DNA of 64,000 bases from Oligoflexus tunisiensis (GTDB taxonomy: Bacteria > Bdellovibrionota_B > Oligoflexia > Oligoflexales > Oligoflexaceae): the NCBI RefSeq assembly GCF_001748245.1, contig NZ_BDFO01000001.1, positions 4,772,708 through 4,836,707 on the forward strand. The letters are read 5' to 3'. The first letter of the stretch is position 1; every line of letters begins with the position of its first letter. Made by a program: the position numbers and the translations under genes. Under the pieces are notes generated by a model. That model did no database searches. It saw only the letters and a program-made list of their open reading frames with translations, and was not told the origin of the DNA. This document shows, in pieces, positions 1 to 7,967 of this stretch.

Positions 1-254
1 GCTTTCGACTATTGAGGTTGGCAAGGGCTCTGGATTACAGGCTTGCAGCCCGAGAGTTATAAGAAGAAGACTTAGGATTTGGTGAATTTTACTGATCATC
101 CACTCCCCTACAAAGCGATGATAAGCGCCGTGAATATCAGAGCGTATACGGGATTGCAAGATGACTTCGATTCATGACACTTGTCCTTCATCATCGAACG
201 GAGTAAAAGCATCGTTCCAAGCCCGTTAATGATCCATGTTTGATAGGAGTCGAT

Positions 255-1682
255 ATGAAACGGAAGATTTTGCAGGCGTTTCTGCTTTCCAGCTGCGTGA
301 CAGGTGCGGCCTGGGCACAAGGGACGTCAGAGGAATTGAAGGAAGAGGCGCGTTCAATTTTTTTAAATTCATGCGCCGCTTCCTGTCACAACAGCTTTGT
401 CAGCCCCAAGTTGACTGATGCGACCGGTGAAGTGGATTGGAATGCGGTCAAGCTTTATTCGAATCGCATTCTGGCTCGTGTGCAGGAAGGAAGCATGCCG
501 CCGCGGACGGCTCCTCCAACTCAGCAAATCACAGCAGCCCAGCGCAACAGCCTCGTTCAATATGTAAAGAGTTTGACCGCGACGCCGGATAGCATGGGGC
601 TGCCTTTGTCGACGTTGAAGCTGGCCTCCGGTTTCAACATCGAAGTCTTTGCCAAGGCGGAAGGGGCGCGTTCGCTCGCTGTCAGTTCGGAAGGCATCGT
701 CTTCGTCGGGACGGGTGGATTTTCGAATGTTGACCCGAATGGGCGTGTGCATGCCATTGTTCCCACGGCCAGCGGTCGTAAGGTTATTGCCTTGGCTTGG
801 AATTTGAACAATCCGAATGGTGTGGCTTTGAAGGGCAACGACCTTTATGTTGCGGAAGTCACCCGTGTGCTGAAGTTCACGGATGCGGTCGGCTGGGTGA
901 AAGCCAATGTCGATAAAAATTTGGGTAAGAAGTCGGCGCCCTATTCTGTGGTCTACTCTGGCCTTCCCAATCAGGCGAACCATGGCTGGAAGTATCTCAG
1001 CGTGGGTCCGGATGGGAAACTTTATCTGAATATCGGCGCGCCCTGTAATATCTGTCTGCCGGATCGTGATGCCTATGCGAACATTGTGCGTATGAATGAT
1101 GATGGCAGTGATTTTGAGGTTGTGGCTCGTGGCGTGCGGAATACGGTGGGTATGGCCTGGCATCCGGAAACGAGGGAGCTTTGGTTTACTGATAATGGTC
1201 GTGATCAGCTCGGGGATAATATGCCGCCGGATGAGTTGAATCGGTTGGTGAGTGAGGGACAGGATTTTGGTTATCCCTTCTGCCATGCGAAGACTATCAG
1301 TGATCCGACCTATGGTAAAAATAAGGATTGCAGCAGTGATGCGTTCACCAAGCCTGAGATGGAACTCGGGGCGCATGTGGCGTCTTTGGGGCTGACGTTC
1401 TATGATGGTGAGATGTTTCCTGTGGCTTATAAGAATTCCATTTTTGTGGCGGAACATGGTTCATGGAATCGGTCCCGGAAGAATGGTTACCGTTTGAGTC
1501 TTGTGCAGTTTGGCGAGAATGGAGTGGGCAGCTATCAGCCGTTTATTTCGGGTTGGTTGAATGATGCGGACCAGACCAATTGGGGACGTCCGGTGGATGT
1601 GAAGAATTATGTTGATGGGTCGCTGCTGCTGAGTGATGATCAGACTGGGGCGATTTATAGGGTTTATTATCAGGGGAATTGA
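255..1682 (+). CDS. Secreted cytochrome c / sorbosone dehydrogenase-like protein
   Basis: Predicted exported oxidoreductase. The ATG at 255 follows AGGAG at 245-249 and opens a signal peptide (about residues 1-22, ending AAWA-Q). Next is a small cytochrome-c-like segment with CAASCH as the heme-type motif and a downstream SMPPR that could carry the Met ligand. The rest (from about residue 115) is a beta-propeller resembling glucose/sorbosone dehydrogenases (GSDH family), with typical stretches such as NPNGVAL and NHGWKYL. Known family members oxidise sugars with PQQ in the periplasm and pass electrons to a cytochrome; that role here is inferred. The heme motif has three residues between the cysteines (CX3CH) rather than two, so heme attachment is uncertain. 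It appears to be a single-gene unit. Confidence 0.85.
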   Translation: MKRKILQAFLLSSCVTGAAWAQGTSEELKEEARSIFLNSCAASCHNSFVSPKLTDATGEVDWNAVKLYSNRILARVQEGSMPPRTAPPTQQITAAQRNSLVQYVKSLTATPDSMGLPLSTLKLASGFNIEVFAKAEGARSLAVSSEGIVFVGTGGFSNVDPNGRVHAIVPTASGRKVIALAWNLNNPNGVALKGNDLYVAEVTRVLKFTDAVGWVKANVDKNLGKKSAPYSVVYSGLPNQANHGWKYLSVGPDGKLYLNIGAPCNICLPDRDAYANIVRMNDDGSDFEVVARGVRNTVGMAWHPETRELWFTDNGRDQLGDNMPPDELNRLVSEGQDFGYPFCHAKTISDPTYGKNKDCSSDAFTKPEMELGAHVASLGLTFYDGEMFPVAYKNSIFVAEHGSWNRSRKNGYRLSLVQFGENGVGSYQPFISGWLNDADQTNWGRPVDVKNYVDGSLLLSDDQTGAIYRVYYQGN

Positions 1683-1687
1683 TAGGG

Positions 1688-1713
1688 GCGGGTTCGATTC
1701 CCGCTACCTCGCA
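1688..1713 (+). other. Orphan tRNA 3'-end-like fragment (possible att remnant)
   Basis: GCGGG, the loop TTCGATT and CCCGC form a perfect T-arm at 1688-1704. A 3'-acceptor-like TACCTCGCA follows. No matching 5' half, D-arm or anticodon arm lies upstream, because that DNA is the dehydrogenase gene. The acceptor strand is close to a tRNA-Ser end (TACCTCCGCCA) with small deletions; a tmRNA end is the other candidate. Fragments like this are left when elements integrate into tRNA 3' ends, and the sequence marks the left edge of an accessory region. Confidence 0.45.
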
Positions 1714-1720
1714 AGCTCAT

Positions 1721-1798
1721 GCTGAAGGGGATCAGAAGTTCGCAAGCTTCTTCAGATTCTGATCAACTCCTGGTGGGTCACAGCCCAACACCTTCAGC
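1721..1798. repeat. Nested inverted repeats
   Basis: Two nested dyads: GCTGAAGG (1721-1728) with CCTTCAGC (1791-1798), and inside it GATCAGAA (1730-1737) with TTCTGATC (1757-1764). They sit directly after the tRNA-like fragment in a 280-base gap without a convincing gene. The structure could act as a terminator or processing hairpin for the upstream gene, or be part of a mobile-element end. No T-tract follows. Confidence 0.4.
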
Positions 1799-1962
1799 AG
1801 CATGCCCTTCATACCCGAAGCCAATTAAGGAAATCCTAAAGTGCCTTATGCAATTGGCCACCAGCCTGGTTCCCGGCGAAATCACACATGATTTCTCAAA
1901 CTGATGTCGTCTCGGTATCTGTGGCATTTTGGGCTTAGCGGGACGCTTCGACAATTCTTTAT

Positions 1963-2649
1963 TCAGTCTTGTCTTACTGAGTAAAAGGGTTCGCTTTCAT
2001 CCAAGGGAAAATGAAAAAAATACGTTCGGATTGATTGATCCCGAATGATCTTGCGGCTTGAGAAAACCGGAGTGCAAGTGCCACCTGAATAACGTACAGA
2101 AGGTGTTAGATAAAGATCGATACTTTGCTCGACAGCATACTTTCCAAGATCCTGGCAAAAACTGTAATCATGGGGATGAATAAGCAAGGTGTGGCTGCTG
2201 GCATGCGGTCTCAGGTCGGCATATTTCTCGGCTGAAAGGTCTGCCTTGAACATGCGTCGAGCTTGTATGATAGGCGATTGAGAATTCTTTAGATCGTTGG
2301 CATCAATCTCAGGACGATGATAAAGAGCCTCGCGAATCGAGGTTTCCTCTTCAAGCGCTCCATACCACACCCCATGGTTTCTTTGTCCAAAGCGGCCCCA
2401 GCTCCAGAATTGCTCATCAAAGCAAAGCATGCTGTCATCGATGTGCGCGTATTGTTCAAAACGCTGTCTTTGTGGAGCCTGGTGGTCGATGCCACTCGAG
2501 AGGTTGTCGGCGTATTGCAGGACGGACCAATCGTCTTCTGGAGCGAGATCATCGAATAAATTTTGGCTTGGACTGCAAGTCGCAATGTTGCGATAGGCCA
2601 GGAATGTTCCTTGCTCTTGAATCATCAGATCCGGAAGGGGCGCTTTCAT
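1963..2649 (-). CDS. RES-domain toxin of a RES/Xre toxin-antitoxin pair
   Basis: 228 residues. A RES domain is recognised from YRNIA near the N-terminus and GVWYGALEEETSIREALYH in the middle (the Arg and Glu-containing strand typical of RES), with a Ser-rich C-terminal segment. Studied RES toxins degrade NAD+ by phosphorolysis and halt growth; the reaction is inferred here from family. It is translationally coupled to the antitoxin: the antitoxin stop and this ATG share one base (TAATG at 2647-2651). RES toxins are usually 150-230 residues, so it looks intact. Cytoplasmic, no signal peptide. Confidence 0.82.
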   Translation of the reverse strand: MKAPLPDLMIQEQGTFLAYRNIATCSPSQNLFDDLAPEDDWSVLQYADNLSSGIDHQAPQRQRFEQYAHIDDSMLCFDEQFWSWGRFGQRNHGVWYGALEEETSIREALYHRPEIDANDLKNSQSPIIQARRMFKADLSAEKYADLRPHASSHTLLIHPHDYSFCQDLGKYAVEQSIDLYLTPSVRYSGGTCTPVFSSRKIIRDQSIRTYFFHFPLDESEPFYSVRQD

Positions 2650-3059
2650 TATGCTGACACTCTAAGCTGATCAAGTAGACGGCGTACTGTGAAGAGTCGA
2701 GTCATCGATTGCATAGGGTCTTCGGCAATAAATTCCAATGCGGATTTCCCATGAAACAGATCCCGCTTTGTTTTGAGCCAGGCATAGACGACTTCGCGAT
2801 TTTGCGGAAATAGTATGCGGAGATTCTTATGAATACTTACAAGGTGGCTGACACGCAGCAATTTATCCGGATCTTCAGGAATCTCTGAATTCTTCTTTAA
2901 TGCAGCAAGACGCTGACGATTTTCCTTGATGCCGAGCAGCAAGGCTATTTCTTTATGCGTCAAACTATAGTGTTCGGCTATCTTCCAAAATGCATTGCCC
3001 AGGACTCGCTGCAACTGCTCCTGGCTGGGACGATTTTTTTCTATGGGAATCTGTGTCAT
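2649..3059 (-). CDS. Xre/MbcA/ParS-type antitoxin of the RES pair
   Basis: 136 residues from the ATG at 3059, which follows GGAGG with 7-base spacing. The frame stays open to a TTG at 3113 but that codon has no ribosome-binding site. The N-terminal part is an HTH-like helical region (HKEIALLLGIKENRQRLAALKK). The C-terminal part matches the toxin-binding domain (formerly DUF2384) pattern: a long helix, then AWLKTKRDLFHGKSALEFI. Such proteins bind and block RES toxins and repress their own promoter. It lies upstream of the toxin and overlaps it by one base, the usual order for this module. Confidence 0.82.
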   Translation of the reverse strand: MTQIPIEKNRPSQEQLQRVLGNAFWKIAEHYSLTHKEIALLLGIKENRQRLAALKKNSEIPEDPDKLLRVSHLVSIHKNLRILFPQNREVVYAWLKTKRDLFHGKSALEFIAEDPMQSMTRLFTVRRLLDQLRVSA

Positions 3060-3296
3060 AACGACACCTCCATCTCTCACAGGGAGATTAGTCTCCTCTT
3101 CGGGTGATTTCAACTATAATCTTAATTAAATTTATAACATGCTGATTTTGCCAGCTTTATTTGTGTACGAAATCATACATTATCCCAATCTCATGGTAGA
3201 AATCCCTTAAGCGGTTGGTCACTCTCAGGGAAGGCATCGGTTGAACCTGCTCCCAGAGTAGGCTCGTTTCAAAAAAATCCCCAGGACTTCAAAATA

Positions 3297-3932
3297 TTGA
3301 ACGACAATTACGGTGTCGATACCAGGACAGGTCCAGCCCACCACATCTACGGCATCCTAACTGGGTCCGATGCGGCCACCTTTGAAGCTCTCAGCTACAA
3401 TTCCGCACGCGATAAGAGCCAGGCTTACTTTGGCTCGCAGCTGATCAAGGACGTCGATGCCTCCACTTTTGTGTATATCAACGACGACTTCAACAAGGAT
3501 CGAAACCATGTCTATTTCCTAGGAAAGATTCTCGCCGGGGCTGATCCGTCCACCTTTGAAAAGGTTGTGCAAGTCCGTCACCTCGAAAAAAATAGAACTC
3601 AGTGGACGTTCTTCTATAAGGATGCTTTCAAGGTTTTTGACGACTACGGCAGGGATTTGGCAGAAAAACTCAAGATCGATGCTCCCATAGATCCAACGGG
3701 ATTTCTTCACTATGGTGGCTGGTTTGTGAAAGTAAACGGAGCCGTCTATTTTAATAACAGCCTCCAACAGTCAATCAACCCAGATACCTTTGAGTTTTTG
3801 GACTGCTCCGCGTCGCGGGTCTCCGATCCTGTTGGGACTTTCCTCGATGCAATCAAACCGCCCGAATACTTCTGCTATGGCCTGGCGGACGGTGAAATCG
3901 TTGAAAGAATTATTAGTTACCCCGGTCCCTAA
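3297..3932 (+). CDS. DKNYY-repeat protein, probably lacking its N-terminus
   Basis: Contains DKNYY-family repeats: units like HIYGILTGSDAATFEAL, KDVDASTFVYINDDFNKDRNHVYFLG and ADPSTFEKV. Function of the family is unknown; members are usually exported with a signal peptide. Here the nearest start is a TTG at 3297 with no Shine-Dalgarno and no signal peptide. The same frame is open back to 3138, and the residues just before the TTG (DFKI) look like part of a repeat, but no ATG, GTG or TTG exists in that upstream stretch. The gene has therefore probably lost its 5' end, consistent with decay in this accessory region. It may not be expressed. Confidence 0.5.
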   Translation: MNDNYGVDTRTGPAHHIYGILTGSDAATFEALSYNSARDKSQAYFGSQLIKDVDASTFVYINDDFNKDRNHVYFLGKILAGADPSTFEKVVQVRHLEKNRTQWTFFYKDAFKVFDDYGRDLAEKLKIDAPIDPTGFLHYGGWFVKVNGAVYFNNSLQQSINPDTFEFLDCSASRVSDPVGTFLDAIKPPEYFCYGLADGEIVERIISYPGP

Positions 3933-3940
3933 CAGGAGAG

Positions 3941-4219
3941 TCAGTCGTTACCTTTGGCGTCTTTCGACAGAGCTCTTGCGCACGAGTACGTGGTAATTGG
4001 AAAAAGGAACAGCACGCTGCTGTGGTAGATGGAACAGTAAAAGAGTTTCCCTCGACACATGGCGGTATACGTATGAATGTTAATATCCTCGGTTATTTCC
4101 TTTATCCTGATTTCCTCATAGGGGCAGCCAACATACCCAGAAAAAATTTTCTCGGTCGGCATGGTTGCGCAACTTGATAAAAGCAATGAGGTCAATACGA
4201 AAGCTGGAATTCTCTTCAG
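3941..4219 (-). CDS. Small Cys-rich lipoprotein of unknown function
   Basis: Not recognised by family. A lipoprotein signal (LKRIPAFVLTSLLLSSC) is followed by a short mature chain with cysteines in GCPYEE, AMCRGKLFYC and YSCARAL. The best translation signal is AGGAG (4225-4229) five bases before a CTG at 4217-4219, so a rare CTG start is proposed. The alternative is the in-frame ATG at 4306, with a weaker GCAGG, but that adds 29 polar residues before the signal. Expected to be membrane-anchored in the periplasm. It sits between the DKNYY gene and a larger lipoprotein gene. Confidence 0.5.
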   Translation of the reverse strand: MKRIPAFVLTSLLLSSCATMPTEKIFSGYVGCPYEEIRIKEITEDINIHTYTAMCRGKLFYCSIYHSSVLFLFPITTYSCARALSKDAKGND

Positions 4220-4356
4220 GTTGACTCCTGCTGATTTCGTTTGTAACCAATAATGGATTCTACCTTTTTTATACTCTTTGCCCAATATTGCGCACCCCTT
4301 CCCCATAAGCGCCTGCTATTGCCACATCAGGACACACAGATACCAATGATCAGGCT

Positions 4357-5544
4357 TCAAGGCAACTCTGGTACGGTGCATCCCTTCTGCTTCTTCAAAT
4401 ATTCATTGGAATAGACGTTGGCATTCGTACACAAATCATCGACAAAGGCGATTCCGTCAGCGAACTGATGAATTTTTGTTCGTGTAACGAAAGCGCAGTT
4501 CATCACCTCCTTGCTGATGGGCTTTCCATTCTGTTCGATGAGATTCAGGAGGTCCTGGCTTAAGTATCGCCGCGGATACAGATTATTGAGTGCTGGAGCA
4601 ATTCCCAAATCCTTCAACGTCTTGCTCTGAGTCGAATCATTATTAAAAGTTGTTTGCCCACATTTCGGCATTGCGGCGGCGATTGCTTCGATCATCCCTG
4701 CGGGTGTTGTGCACCCAACGCCCTTGACCTGCGTCATTGGATAAATATTGAGCGTGGATCCTCCTACAAACTGGTAAATCACGCCATCTGGAAAAACATA
4801 AATCATGGGTCTTGCTGCAAAAGAGCAGGATTGACTATTCATGGTAACCTTTTCGGCTTTCAGTCGATCAGCAGCAAAGTTCGATGGAACAGGCTGTCCA
4901 GTACCAAGGCGATAACCAAGACTCTTCAAGGTCGACTTGCCGTCCCAAGCGGTCGTCGCATTCATTTCGGATGCATAGGGATTCTTTATGTCTTCTCCAA
5001 TCTCGCAGCCAGCAGAAAATATAAAATTAATGGGCAAAGCATTGTAAATGACAGAGCCTCCGCCCCGGTCATCCCAGTATAGGATGGCGTCAGGGAAGTA
5101 GCTGATATTTTTCCAATTGGGGATGCGATTGTTGAAATAGGGACACTTATGCTCCGCTGGTGTCAACGACCGGCTATATTTCTTGATAATATTGGGGCTC
5201 AACTGTAAAACTGAGATATCGGTCACGGGATAAGGAATTTTCAGGCAGTTCGCGGTGACCGGCGCTTTGCATTCACTGCCGATTTCCGGCACCATGACCA
5301 TGTCAGCTGGCTTGCTGTCTGGTTCAGCGATTGGTGCGGGAAGAGGAGGAACCGACTGAATTTCCTCTTTGGTCACTGGTTGAACCGTTTCCACAGGTGA
5401 ATCAGTATTCTCCTGAGGCGGAGGAGCTGGTATGGCCCCCCGATCCAGTTCATGTGTTCGTCGATTCGATCCATGCGGTGTGGTTTTACAGCTCAGAAGC
5501 AATAGTACGGGCACTCCGATCAGATAGTATGGAATGGATCTCAT
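4357..5544 (-). CDS. Lipoprotein with three degenerate Cys/FPDG repeats
   Basis: 395 residues; the ATG at 5544 follows AAAGG with 6-base spacing. The signal ends in the lipobox LLLSC at about residue 19, then a Pro-rich low-complexity linker (about 30-80). The mature part holds three related units, each with a Cys, then a FPDG-like turn (SYFPDAILYW, YVFPDGVIYQF, HQFADGIAFV), then GC. Units are joined by segments such as STLKSLGY and SKTLKDLG. Regular cysteine pairs suggest disulfides, consistent with a periplasmic or surface location. No known family recognised. Confidence 0.75.
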   Translation of the reverse strand: MRSIPYYLIGVPVLLLLSCKTTPHGSNRRTHELDRGAIPAPPPQENTDSPVETVQPVTKEEIQSVPPLPAPIAEPDSKPADMVMVPEIGSECKAPVTANCLKIPYPVTDISVLQLSPNIIKKYSRSLTPAEHKCPYFNNRIPNWKNISYFPDAILYWDDRGGGSVIYNALPINFIFSAGCEIGEDIKNPYASEMNATTAWDGKSTLKSLGYRLGTGQPVPSNFAADRLKAEKVTMNSQSCSFAARPMIYVFPDGVIYQFVGGSTLNIYPMTQVKGVGCTTPAGMIEAIAAAMPKCGQTTFNNDSTQSKTLKDLGIAPALNNLYPRRYLSQDLLNLIEQNGKPISKEVMNCAFVTRTKIHQFADGIAFVDDLCTNANVYSNEYLKKQKGCTVPELP

Positions 5545-6012
5545 GAATTACCTTTCCCAATATTCAGGAGTTCGAGTCAGACTGATATTGTGTCGGCAGG
5601 AATGAGGAGAAGTCAATCGGGTTCGCTCGAAATGCTCTTGCAGCCATCAAAGGATAGAAAGATCAGGCCGCAATGCTGCAAGAAGCGCCACGGCACGCGT
5701 AGGGCGCAGAGTCTCGCTGCGGAATATGCATTGGACTTTAAGTCATTCTGTGAAAGACTCTGCACTTCAGCGGAGATGATACCTGCAAACTCTACTGTAG
5801 AGAGTGTGATCGGCTGGCCCTCACAAAGGCCCTATAAAATACCAAGTTTCACGCATGCGCTGATTTGTAATATTGAAAAAATACGTTCCTGCAAAGAAAT
5901 TGGAAGCAACTTATTGAAGCTTGCATAAGTAAGAACGCTACATTGCCTCCTTCGCTCCGATCTTCACCCGGCTTGCACTTTGCGGCATTACTTATGCAAA
6001 CATCAATATTTC
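5545..6012. other. Gene-poor spacer with a hairpin
   Basis: No convincing gene. An open frame of 112 codons at 5590-5928 has no ribosome-binding site and looks like random translation. GCAGAGTCT (5706-5714) pairs with AGACTCTGC (5755-5763). The right end meets the first copy of the 107-bp direct repeat. Confidence 0.5.
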
Positions 6013-6119
6013 GATGGCAATCATTTTTGAGTAAGGAAGGGATGATGAATGGCTAAGCTTGTTGTTCGTTGCTTTACGCTTTCTCTCGACGGATTCTCGG
6101 CGGCTCGCGACCAAAGTCT
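6013..6119 (+). repeat. 107-bp direct repeat, copy 1
   Basis: Matches 6850-6956 base for base with only 3 differences in 107 (about 97%). It contains the ribosome-binding region and first 24 codons of the dihydrofolate-reductase-like gene that is complete at 6886. The copies are offset by 837 bp. Confidence 0.95.
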
Positions 6120-6186
6120 GTGGGCGTCGCCTCGATTCGTCAATCAGATAATATGTCCATGTGCCGCACCATCCACGTTGCGTTGA
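6049..6186 (+). pseudogene. 5' fragment of a duplicated DHFR-family gene
   Basis: Starts with the same ATG and 23 residues (MAKLVVRCFTLSLDGFSAAR) as the gene at 6886, with its own copy of the AAGGA-like ribosome-binding site. Similarity ends after 6119, and the frame runs through 21 unrelated codons to a TGA at 6184-6186. It is best read as the stub left by a duplication or insertion that placed the gene at 6262 between two copies of this 5' end. A 45-residue product would lack the fold. Confidence 0.75.
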
Positions 6187-6261
6187 AGTTGTACCCTCGA
6201 TCTGCGAAAATCGCAGTAACCCATTCGGTAAACACAGACCAGCCCATGGCAGGAGCAAATA

Positions 6262-6816
6262 ATGCGAACCCTTCGATACTGCATCAACATCACGCTGGAC
6301 GGCTGCTGCGACCATCAAGCCGGCCAGCCGAGCGAAGCCTTGCATCGCTACCACGCCGAGAGCCTCGCCCGGGCCGATGCCCTCCTCTTTGGTCGGGTGA
6401 CCTACGAAATGATGGAGTCAGCCTGGAGGTGGCGGTCGGGTGCAAGGCCTGAATGGATGGCCGATTGGATGGAACCCTTCAGCCGGACGATCGACGCGGC
6501 CAAGAAATACGTTGTGTCGAGCACGCTCGATCGAGTCGACTGGAACGCAGAGCTCGTGCTCGGGGATCTGGGGCAGGCCGTCCAAAAGCTCAAGCGAGAG
6601 CCTGGCAAGGAGCTATTGGTGGGAGGCGTGAAGCTTCCCCTGGCGCTAGCGGAAATGGGCTTGATCGACGAGTATGAGTTCGTCGTGCAGCCCAGGCTGG
6701 CAGGCCACGGGCCAACGTTGCTCGCGGGGCTATCGAAGTACGTCGACTTAAAACTCGTGAGCCATCAGGAACTCGACTCCGGAATGGTCGCGATGCGATA
6801 CGAAGCGAAAAGGTAG
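6262..6816 (+). CDS. Dihydrofolate reductase family protein (RibD C-terminal-like)
   Basis: 184 residues; AGGAG lies 8 bases before the ATG. The fold family is the DHFR/RibD-C superfamily of NADPH-dependent reductases: ITLDG near the N-terminus, RADALLFGRVTYEMM in the middle, and LLVGGVKLPLALAEMGLIDEYEF with the Gly-rich nucleotide-binding turn. Substrate is not predictable; these stand-alone proteins are often of unknown function. It is flanked by the two copies of a 107-bp repeat derived from the neighbouring gene at 6886, so its position probably results from an insertion. Cytoplasmic. Confidence 0.85.
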   Translation: MRTLRYCINITLDGCCDHQAGQPSEALHRYHAESLARADALLFGRVTYEMMESAWRWRSGARPEWMADWMEPFSRTIDAAKKYVVSSTLDRVDWNAELVLGDLGQAVQKLKREPGKELLVGGVKLPLALAEMGLIDEYEFVVQPRLAGHGPTLLAGLSKYVDLKLVSHQELDSGMVAMRYEAKR

Positions 6817-6849
6817 ATGTGTTTTGCGGCGAGGGAATGGACTCTCCAT

Positions 6850-6956
6850 GATGGCAATCATTTTTGGGTAAGGAAAGGATGATGAATGGCTAAGCTTGTT
6901 GTTCGTTGCTTTACGCTTTCTCTCGACGGATTCTCGGCAGCTCGCGACCAAAGTCT
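6850..6956 (+). repeat. 107-bp direct repeat, copy 2
   Basis: Second copy, spanning the ribosome-binding site and first 23-24 codons of the gene at 6886. See 6013-6119 for copy 1; the 837-bp period includes the whole gene 6262-6816. Confidence 0.95.
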
Positions 6957-7533
6957 TGAGAACCCATTTGGGACCGATGGAATCAAGATTATGGACTGGG
7001 CCTTGGCCACCAGAACATTCCGGCAAATGTTCGGCCAGGAAGGTGGCAGCACAGGCATCGATGATGATTTCGCCAGGCAGGCGGATCAAGGCATCGGCGC
7101 GACCATCATGGGTCGCAACATGTTCAGTCCGATGCGGGGGCCGTGGCTCAATGAGGAATGGAAAGGCTGGTGGGGGCCCAATCCGCCCTATCATACGCCG
7201 GTCTTTGTTCTAACCCACCATCCAAGGCCCTCGATTCCCATGGAAGGTGGCACCGTTTTTCACTTTGTCACGGAAGGCATCGAAGTCGCCTTGAAAAAAG
7301 CCTTCGAAGCCGCCAAAGGTCGGGATGTTCGGTTGGGAGGCGGAGCGAATGTGATCAAGCAGTACCTTCGGGCTGGGCTCATTGATGAACTGCACCTGGT
7401 GCTGACCTCCAAGCTCCTGGGCGCAGGGGAACGCCTGTTCGAAGGCACGGATGAGATATCGAAAACTTATGATTGCGCCGAGTACACTGCTTCTGAAACT
7501 GTGACTCACGTGCGCCTGGTGAAGCGTATTTAG
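6886..7533 (+). CDS. Dihydrofolate reductase family protein (YyaP/RibD-like)
   Basis: 215 residues. DHFR/RibD-C superfamily: FTLSLDGFSA at the N-terminus, IMGRNMFSP, and the Gly-rich DVRLGGGANVIKQYLRAGLIDELHLV followed by LLGAGERLF. NADPH-dependent reductase chemistry is known for the superfamily; the substrate here is unknown. The ATG follows AAGGA/AAAGGATG. Its first 71 bases also occur at 6049-6119. It is only distantly similar to the neighbouring DHFR-family gene at 6262, so the two genes are not recent copies of each other even though the repeat is. Confidence 0.87.
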   Translation: MAKLVVRCFTLSLDGFSAARDQSLENPFGTDGIKIMDWALATRTFRQMFGQEGGSTGIDDDFARQADQGIGATIMGRNMFSPMRGPWLNEEWKGWWGPNPPYHTPVFVLTHHPRPSIPMEGGTVFHFVTEGIEVALKKAFEAAKGRDVRLGGGANVIKQYLRAGLIDELHLVLTSKLLGAGERLFEGTDEISKTYDCAEYTASETVTHVRLVKRI

Positions 7534-7724
7534 ATGAGCGCCGAGGTTAATCTCGTTCTCCTGAATCTCAGGTGACTGTATGTATCTGGGTCATATATCA
7601 ACCTTGGAAGCAAGTCGCAATTGAACTTTGAAAATGACTCTTCCCCGTCAGAGCATGAAATTGCCAAACGCCACGTTTTATTGCCTCGCGCTCAAAGTTA
7701 CTTCTCACTGGCCTGGAAGCAACT

Positions 7725-7967
7725 TCAAGGTTCCTCGATAAGCGTCACTCTAAGATGATGGACAAGGCTATTGCCTTCCTTTTGGATATCTTCAGAAAGG
7801 TCGTACATGCCCCATGCCTCGGTCATAAAGTGGCAATGATCACCTGCCTTCTTCAGCTTGGATAAATACTTCATCAGGTATTCCAAACCTTCTCTGTCGA
7901 AGTAAATTTCCACCTGAGCAGGATTCCCACCTGCTTGATCTGGCACTAACTCAACAGTAATTTTCAT
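7725..7967 (-). CDS. Imm32-type immunity protein
   Basis: 80 residues, cytoplasmic. The layout resembles immunity protein 32 (PF15566): MKITVELVP, an acidic strand EIYFDREGLEYLMKYLSKLKK, then GDHCHFMTEAWGMYDLS and a final strand HHLRVTLIEE. Members are encoded beside polymorphic toxins and neutralise them. No toxin gene lies next to it, so it is an orphan immunity gene or has another role. Ribosome-binding site is weak (GAGAA before the ATG). About 190 bases without a gene separate it from 7533. Confidence 0.6.
   Translation of the reverse strand: MKITVELVPDQAGGNPAQVEIYFDREGLEYLMKYLSKLKKAGDHCHFMTEAWGMYDLSEDIQKEGNSLVHHLRVTLIEEP

Noticed and set aside
108..320. 70-codon minus-strand ORF at the left edge
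   Set aside because: It overlaps the dehydrogenase start and its Shine-Dalgarno and shows no domain; the first 240 bases hold no supported gene.
369..1457. 362-codon minus-strand ORF
   Set aside because: It lies fully antisense to the dehydrogenase gene with its signal peptide and motifs; composition is typical of a shadow frame.
5590..5928. 112-codon plus-strand ORF
   Set aside because: GTG start without a Shine-Dalgarno, no domain or signal, unlike real neighbours.
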